From positions 24,161-88,160 of the forward strand of contig JAXGGA010004462.1 of NCBI GenBank assembly GCA_038373865.1: a stretch of DNA of 64,000 bases. The letters run 5' to 3'. Position numbers and translations under genes: made by a program. This DNA is from Uloborus plumipes (Eukaryota; Arthropoda; Arachnida; Araneae; Uloboridae). The notes under the pieces were generated by a model. That model was not told the origin of the DNA. It saw only the letters and a list, made by a program, of their open reading frames with translations, and did not search any database. Below are positions 57,868 through 64,000 of the stretch, one piece after another (position 1 is the first letter of the stretch; each line of letters begins with the position of its first letter).

Positions 57868-59897
57868 GTTGGCTTTGACATCGGACCAACGGTTCAGAAA
57901 TGCCAACATTTTTTTTAATTCATGGGCTGCACCAACATAATTATTAAAAATAGGTTTTATTATTTTAAATAATGTTTGAATATATTTTTGTTCTAATAAC
58001 TATATATATATGTAATTTTTTTTGACAAATGATTATAAATAAATTTTATTGTCACCTGAATTTTTTTTTTTTTTATAAAACTGGAGGGTTTTTTTGCTTT
58101 TTTTTTTTTCTTTTAACTGCACTTTCGGTTTATTTTTAATTTTCATTTTATTTCAGCCTACCCTTATTGAGATTTATTTTATTTTTTCTCTTTTCTTTTT
58201 CGTGATGTTATTTATTATGTTTAAAATGGCTCCCTCGTGTAAACGGCAAAGTAAAAAAATAATTAAACAATCGAGGGAGAAGGAAAATTATAAAAACTAT
58301 GAACTCCTTCTTACTCATTGTTTCTTATTTCCTACAATGGTAAACAATGAAGAAGGATAATGAAAATTTAAGAAACCAAAAGCTTCTTAAAATCATTCAA
58401 TTTAACCATACAAAATTTTTACTGGAGGGGCGGAGTAACTAGACAATGTTAGAATGGTTTTATTATTAGTCAGGTAACAGAATTAACTGTAAACCTTCTT
58501 TACTTAATGTGGTGGGACGGTCGATGAAGTCAACCCTTTGCTTTTTTTTTTTTTTTAAAAAGTTAAATTATAGGAGTGGTGGTATAGCCCTCAGTAAGTA
58601 CTATTGCGAGCTCACCCTCGGCGCTAACATTTAAGACTATTTGCCGAGGCATGTGACACCCAAATGAGAGAAATTCTTATATTTCAAATTGTCAGGATAA
58701 GTTGACATGCGGTATTTGTTGGGCTTTCTTCTTTTCAATCTATTTTATAATTGCTTTGACGTGTTGTGATGAAAATTATTCAAAAATTTGGCGTACAGGA
58801 TTGAGAGGTCATGGCACATAAAAGTGTACCCCTTCATCACCTCAGATAGCAAGGCCATTTCCCCTTTTCTTCTTATCGCAGATTTTTTTTTTTTTAAATC
58901 AACTTCAATTTTTGGGCATGCGCTACCCATATAGTTTTTAATTTTTAAAAGAAAAGGTTATAGGCGTAAGCCAACTGAATATAATTTTGCAAGCAATTGG
59001 TTCCTTTCTCATCTAAGCATTTGGTTCAAAAAGAACCCAACATGTTGCAATCCCCCTCATAGCCACAGGCCTCTTTGTCAGGCTAAAAATGTTTTATGCA
59101 CTTGTGCTGCGCGTGTTATTCTACCTACCCCAGAAGGGGGATGAGGTATTGCACGAAATTTAAGGGGGGGAGGAACTAAACAGGTAAGGATGTCGGGGGG
59201 CGAAATAGGGAAGAAGGGGGAAGGGAAGGGGAAATGGAAAACCTGTCTTTGTTTAATTTTTGTTTAAAAGCACCAAGCGATCCTGCATGTGGGCTTTCGT
59301 ATGTAAACCAACCCCATGCACTGACAAAGAATGTGACTTGTTTTTTTTTTTCTTTTAAAGGATATGCTCCCTTAACGGTGACCCAAAAGATGGTGTACAC
59401 AGAACGTATTTAATTTTAATAAACTTATTAAGACCTAATTCGTGTCCGCAAAGTTTTTTTCTATTTTTTTTTTAATTTTTTTTTTACTTTTTTTCTTTAT
59501 TAAATTTGTTTGACTTTTTATTATTTTTTGTTTTTTTTTTTTTTTTTTCGTTTTTTTTTTTCCTTTTTTCTTTATTTTTTTTTTTTCAAACTTTTTTTTT
59601 TAACTTTTTTTTTTTTCTTTTTTTTTTTTCTTTTTTTTTTCTGAAACCAGGGAGGATGAGGGTAGAGAAAGTGGGGAGGGAAGACATACGAGAGAAGGCA
59701 AATAGGCAACATTTTTTTTATGGGGCAATTTGCTCTCTTACTTTTTGTTACTCCCACTTTTTTTGTGAAGTTCGCCGAAAATTAAAAAATTTTATCAAAA
59801 ACCAATTAACACTTTCATCAGTCAAACCCCCTGTTTTAGGTATATTATTTGGCACACCAAAATAGAAGGGCATCGGATTTACTTGCCCTCAGGGTTT

Positions 59898-59928
<31 letters not shown>

Positions 59929-61044
59929 TTTTAGAAATGAAACATCGGTACCAACTCAGGATCAACAATATTTCAATCAAAATCCTAGCGAACTTATAAC
60001 AAATATATCAGAACATTTTTAGAGGCAGTCATGGGCTCTTTTCAACCCCGAAAATTTTTTATTTAAACTCCAACAGAGGCAGGAATTCTTTTTTAGGTGA
60101 CAGTTCTTTGTCTTCTTTGGAAATGATGTAGGGTCACCACCAGAAATAAAATATCATACTGGCAGTTATAAGCAAATTATAGTCACTAGTAATTTAGAAA
60201 ATAAGCAATTGTGCATAAGGTAAAAAGTGATATATCTTTAATTAAAAATGGGATGAAAAACCCCCCCCCCCCCCCCCCGAAATTAAATGCGAAAATTAAT
60301 AAAATAAAAAGATGAGGAAATGAGTAAATACTACTAAAATGATTTTGGAACTTAGCGGGAAGGAGAGAGAGGGAGCAGGGGGGAGGAACAGAGGGAAACA
60401 CAGGGATCAACGTTGTGTGGAAAATGCTTGGGATGAGGTTACTATACCAATCTTGATATTTACTAAACTGGCCCCCCAAAACAAATTGCGGGTCTGGTTA
60501 AAATGTCAATTAAATCTTCTGGGCCTTCTTTGCCAATTTATTCCCTGTAGTTGTTTATTTTAATCAGCGGGTGTTTCATCGTTGGAAATATTTTTTTTTT
60601 TTTTTTTTGCTCGAACGATTTCCAGGGAGGTATGGTCTTTTCGGTGTTCATTGGTTGAATCTACTAAACATAGTTTTTGAAATGATTTTTTGCAATGGAT
60701 TTTAAAGAAACATTCAAAAGTTTAAAAAGTGAGGGGTTTATTTATCAAAGAACAGTTCACAAACATTCGCCACAGTTTTTTTTTTTAATTCACAACTTTA
60801 TTGTCATGTTCTACGCGCATGTAGTAAGAAGAAAGACGACAATGTACCCTTTTAAAATTCATTAAAGCCCCCCCCCTCATTCACAGACATGTTGTAATTT
60901 CTATTATATGCTCTGATTTTTAAAAAAAAAAAATAAAAATGACCATTTTTATGATGGTTATTTTGGGGATTCGATTTTTCTTGATTAAAAAAATTAATTC
61001 ATAATGTCAAAACCCTAAATGTCCACTTTTGGATTATTCTAAAA
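57868..61044 (+). pseudogene. gag: Copy 2 primer site, gag and start of pol, broken by insertions
   Basis: The region matches 47651-49600 in order. There is a diverged primer site (TTGGCTTTGACATCGGACC), an ATG with MAP at 58226, gag segments ending near 60095 and the protease region. Single bases, short oligos and homopolymers are inserted every few tens of bases, breaking all frames. The pattern is random with respect to codons, which points to sequence error instead of mutation. Gag protein cannot be read from this copy. Confidence 0.75.
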
Positions 61045-64000
61045 AAGAATATTGTTGTAAAATTTGAGAATTTTTACTTGCCTTTAAATTTTTCCAGCCA
61101 AAATGAAGTAAATAGCTTGTCGAAGGAAAGTAATGAAGTGGTCTTAGCGCGAAAAGTGATTGTACCACCTGGGGAATCAGTCCAAATTCTGCTAAATAGC
61201 AAAGGTAACATTTCTGATAATTTAGTTTCTTTTACACCTACTATTCATGAATATAACATTGAGTTACACCACTCTCTGCATAACATACAAAATAATCAAT
61301 TTTCTACTTTTGTCACAAATTTAAGCAATAAGACTATTCACATTAACAAGAACCGAATAATGAGGAAAATTGATACAGATATTGAATTAGTGCATAATTA
61401 TGATAAAGCAGGGAATAAGGGAGTTAACGAGGAAATTTGTAATGTTATTACTGCCTCGGATGAAATTATTGCTCTTAGAAAAGCTGAATTGTCTCCATCT
61501 GATTTCCAACTTGATCATTTGGAACCTGAACAAAAACAAATTTTCCTTGACCTATTAATGAATAAATTTCAAGCTTTTTCAAAATCAGTTAAAACCCTTG
61601 GCCATTGCGACAGGGTGGTTCCACAGATTACTCTTAAAAATTCAAGTCCTCTGAAAACCCTTCCTTTTCCTGTCCCTCAGGCACTTCAACAAGAACTAAG
61701 AGATCAAATTAATGAGTTATTAGAAGCTCAAATTATCGAACGTGCAAATTCGCATTGAAGTGCTCCACTTCTACTAGTTAAAAAAAAATGGACCCCTCGG
61801 ATCCCTCGGCAAAACCTAAATATAGAATGGCACTGGATCTCAGATTATTGAACTCGGCAATACAGAATTCAGCATACCCACTCCCCCGGATTTCCACACT
61901 AATCAACAGCATTTCAGCTTATAAATATTATTGTGTGTTAGATCTGAAGAATGCTTTTTGGCAAATTGCCCTCCCTGAACACTTGCAAGATTACACTACT
62001 TTTGTTACCCCATTTGGCTCATTCAGATCAAAGAGGATGGTTTTTGGGCTAAAGACAAGTGCTTCCACATTTCAGGAACTCTCCGATTCCCTGTGTCAGG
62101 AGTTACAATGTAAAAACATTACTGGTATTTTTTGCTATATGGATGACTACATTGTCTGTGGAAATTCATTTGATCAGGTTCTTGAGAGAGTTACGGCATT
62201 GTTAGATGTATTAATTGCTCACAACATTACCCTGTCTCCATCCAAATGTGTTTTCTTTAAAGATGTGATAGATTACTTGGGATTTAATATATCTCATAAT
62301 TCCATTAAGCCCATATCATCCAATATTTCTAAGATTACTGCATTCCAACCCCCTACTACTGTTAAACAAGTCAGGAAATTCTTAGGATTGTGTGGATTTT
62401 ATAGATCTCTTATTCCTGAGTATGCTAAATTAACAGATTGTCTCACTGACTTAACGAGAAAGAATTCAAAATTTAATTGGAATGCCAAACATCAATTTGC
62501 CTTTGAAAAATTACAACAAATTTTCTTTTCACAACCCTTTGTCAAATTACCTGATTGGAATAAGGATTTCTTTTTGCAAACCGATGCAAGTTATTCTGGG
62601 ATTTGTGCGGTTCTGTTACAAGAGTATGAGGATGGGTATCACCCAGTTTCATATTACAGTAAAGGGTTAAATAAAGCTGAGAAAAATTACCCGCCTATAA
62701 AACTTGAATTGTATGCTATTTACAAGGGAATGATGGCATTTAAGGACTACATTTTTCACAGAAAAGTTAGAATTTTGAGCGATAGTAAACCTTTGAAACA
62801 TTATAAGAAAACTACATCTCCGGCAGCTATAGAAACACGTTGGTTAATGGCCATTAGTGAATTTGAATATGAAATAGAATATTTACCAGCGGAAGAAAAT
62901 ATTCTTGCGGACTACGGTTCAAGGGCCCTGATCCTGATTTTAAGCAATCTGCTATTAAGGATACTGCGGAAGGTCCCATTATCCCATTTACTGAGTTAGG
63001 AGAACATGATTTAGTTAATGCACTTGATCAATCTGATACACCAATGGAAATTTCTAAAGATACACTGTTACAGGAGCAAAAAGCAGATACCAATGTTCAG
63101 GAAATTATCTCCATGCTAAAGTCTGGCTCTTTGATTAATGCAAATAAAGTTCAGAATTTTTTTGTATCACCTCTTTCTGGTTTATTAATGTATAAAAATA
63201 ACAAAACTAAAGACAGTGGTTGTATAGTGGTTCCCGAGTCATTAAAAGCTAAAGTACTAAAAATTGCTCATGTTTCTCACACGGGGATTCACAAAACTTT
63301 TGAGATTGTGTCTAGATCCTATTTTTGGAAGGGTATGTTTGGCAGTGTGCAAAATTATGTGTTGTCATGTGAAGAGTGTATCAAAAACAAACCTTATAAT
63401 AACAAACCAAGTAGATTTGGGGATGTTCCTATTCCGGACAAAGTTAATGATATTGTAAGTTTAGATATTCTGGGCCCTATAAAGCACTATGGAAATGTAT
63501 TGACAATTTTAGATCATTATTCTAAACATGCTATGTTCTATCCGTTGACCAATATTACGGCAGAAACGGTGGCCAAACACTTTATTAATTATATAGCTAC
63601 ATTTGGTAGGATGACCCTAGTGCTCACAGACAGGGGTAAACAATTTATCTCTGAGGTTTTTGACAAGGTAAACAAAGCGCTAGGTATAGTACCCTCTCAC
63701 ACATCTCCATTTAACCCAAAATGTAATGGGCAAAGTGAACGTATAAACTCAACAGCCAAGGCGGCAATTATTAGTTTAACTGAGAAAGGTGTGTCATTTC
63801 ACAATGCTATTCTGATTCATCAGTCTATGTATAATGGGACAATTCATAGTACAACTGGGTTCACACCCAACATGCTTCATTTTGGCAGAAATCTGTCTTT
63901 GGTGTTTGATACGTATAATGAAAATATTCAACCTATACAATTAGATAAGGCTCATTATCTTAATGAGGTGTTAACTGATTTGAAAATAACTAATGAAACA
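61045..64000 (+). pseudogene. pol: Copy 2 pol, clean sequence with three disablements, runs off the window
   Basis: From 61045 the sequence is about 99% like 49608-52510. Three changes break the frame. TGG becomes TGA at 61756-61758. An A-run before ATGGACCCC is one base shorter (about 61780-61788). A C is lost in the GGGCCC run near 62928. Reverse transcriptase, RNase H and integrase motifs are otherwise present. The end of the window continues the integrase C terminus where copy 1 is corrupted. Homopolymer losses could be sequencing errors, while the TGA is less likely to be one. Confidence 0.85.

Overview
The window is eukaryotic genomic DNA, most likely from an arthropod and probably a chelicerate such as a spider. 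It is AT-rich, has GT-AG introns and is packed with nested transposons. No bacterial or phage features were seen. The chelicerate assignment is an inference from the short-tailed Ig/FN3 receptor gene and the repeat types. No database was searched.

The only host gene recognised is the 3' end of a Dscam-like (Ig/FN3) adhesion receptor on the + strand. It has five coding exons: 2540-2644 and 8325-8510 (one FN3 domain), 10869-11030 (transmembrane), 12468-12661 (cytoplasmic tail with a PPSY motif) and 18345-18437 (last exon, stop TAG at 18435-18437). Splice phases agree at every junction. A decayed duplicate of the tail exon lies at about 11770-11865 in the same intron.

The introns and everything after 18.4 kb are mobile DNA. 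There are tRNA-derived SINEs beside the exons. A 3.87-kb element at 3620-7490 has ~600-bp inverted arms and an 8-bp target duplication. Five copies of one Helentron-type (HINE/DINE-1-like) family lie at 5.9, 25.0, 28.4 (reverse), 31.0 and 37.8 kb. Several hAT elements have exact 8-bp duplications. There is a piggyBac MITE, several pogo/Tigger-like MITEs, an intact Tc1-type element with a DD36E transposase (26284-27501), and a broken DUF4817-type Tc/mariner relic. Nesting reaches four levels at 36.75-41.98 kb and at 13.1-17.6 kb.

Several long non-coding elements share RATTCCA-like ends and palindromic architecture (13118-17563, 22204-24620, about 27.7-30.6 kb, 42369 onward, 43600-45921). Two of them carry dispersed same-strand 13-15 nt phrase repeats (TCAGATCGGTAAC and GTAACATCAGTCACA). 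These are the least explained signals in the window.

From 46506 to the end lies a gypsy-type LTR retrotransposon in a tandem arrangement: LTR, gag, pol, remainder, LTR, gag, pol. The first gag and nearly all of the first pol are clean and open, joined by a -1 frameshift site (AAATTTA, 48994-49000). From about 52511 to 61045 the sequence is full of random insertions and homopolymer expansions relative to the clean copy. That stretch looks like unpolished long-read gap fill rather than biology, and ORFs there should not be trusted. No new gene-encoded biological system is convincingly visible.
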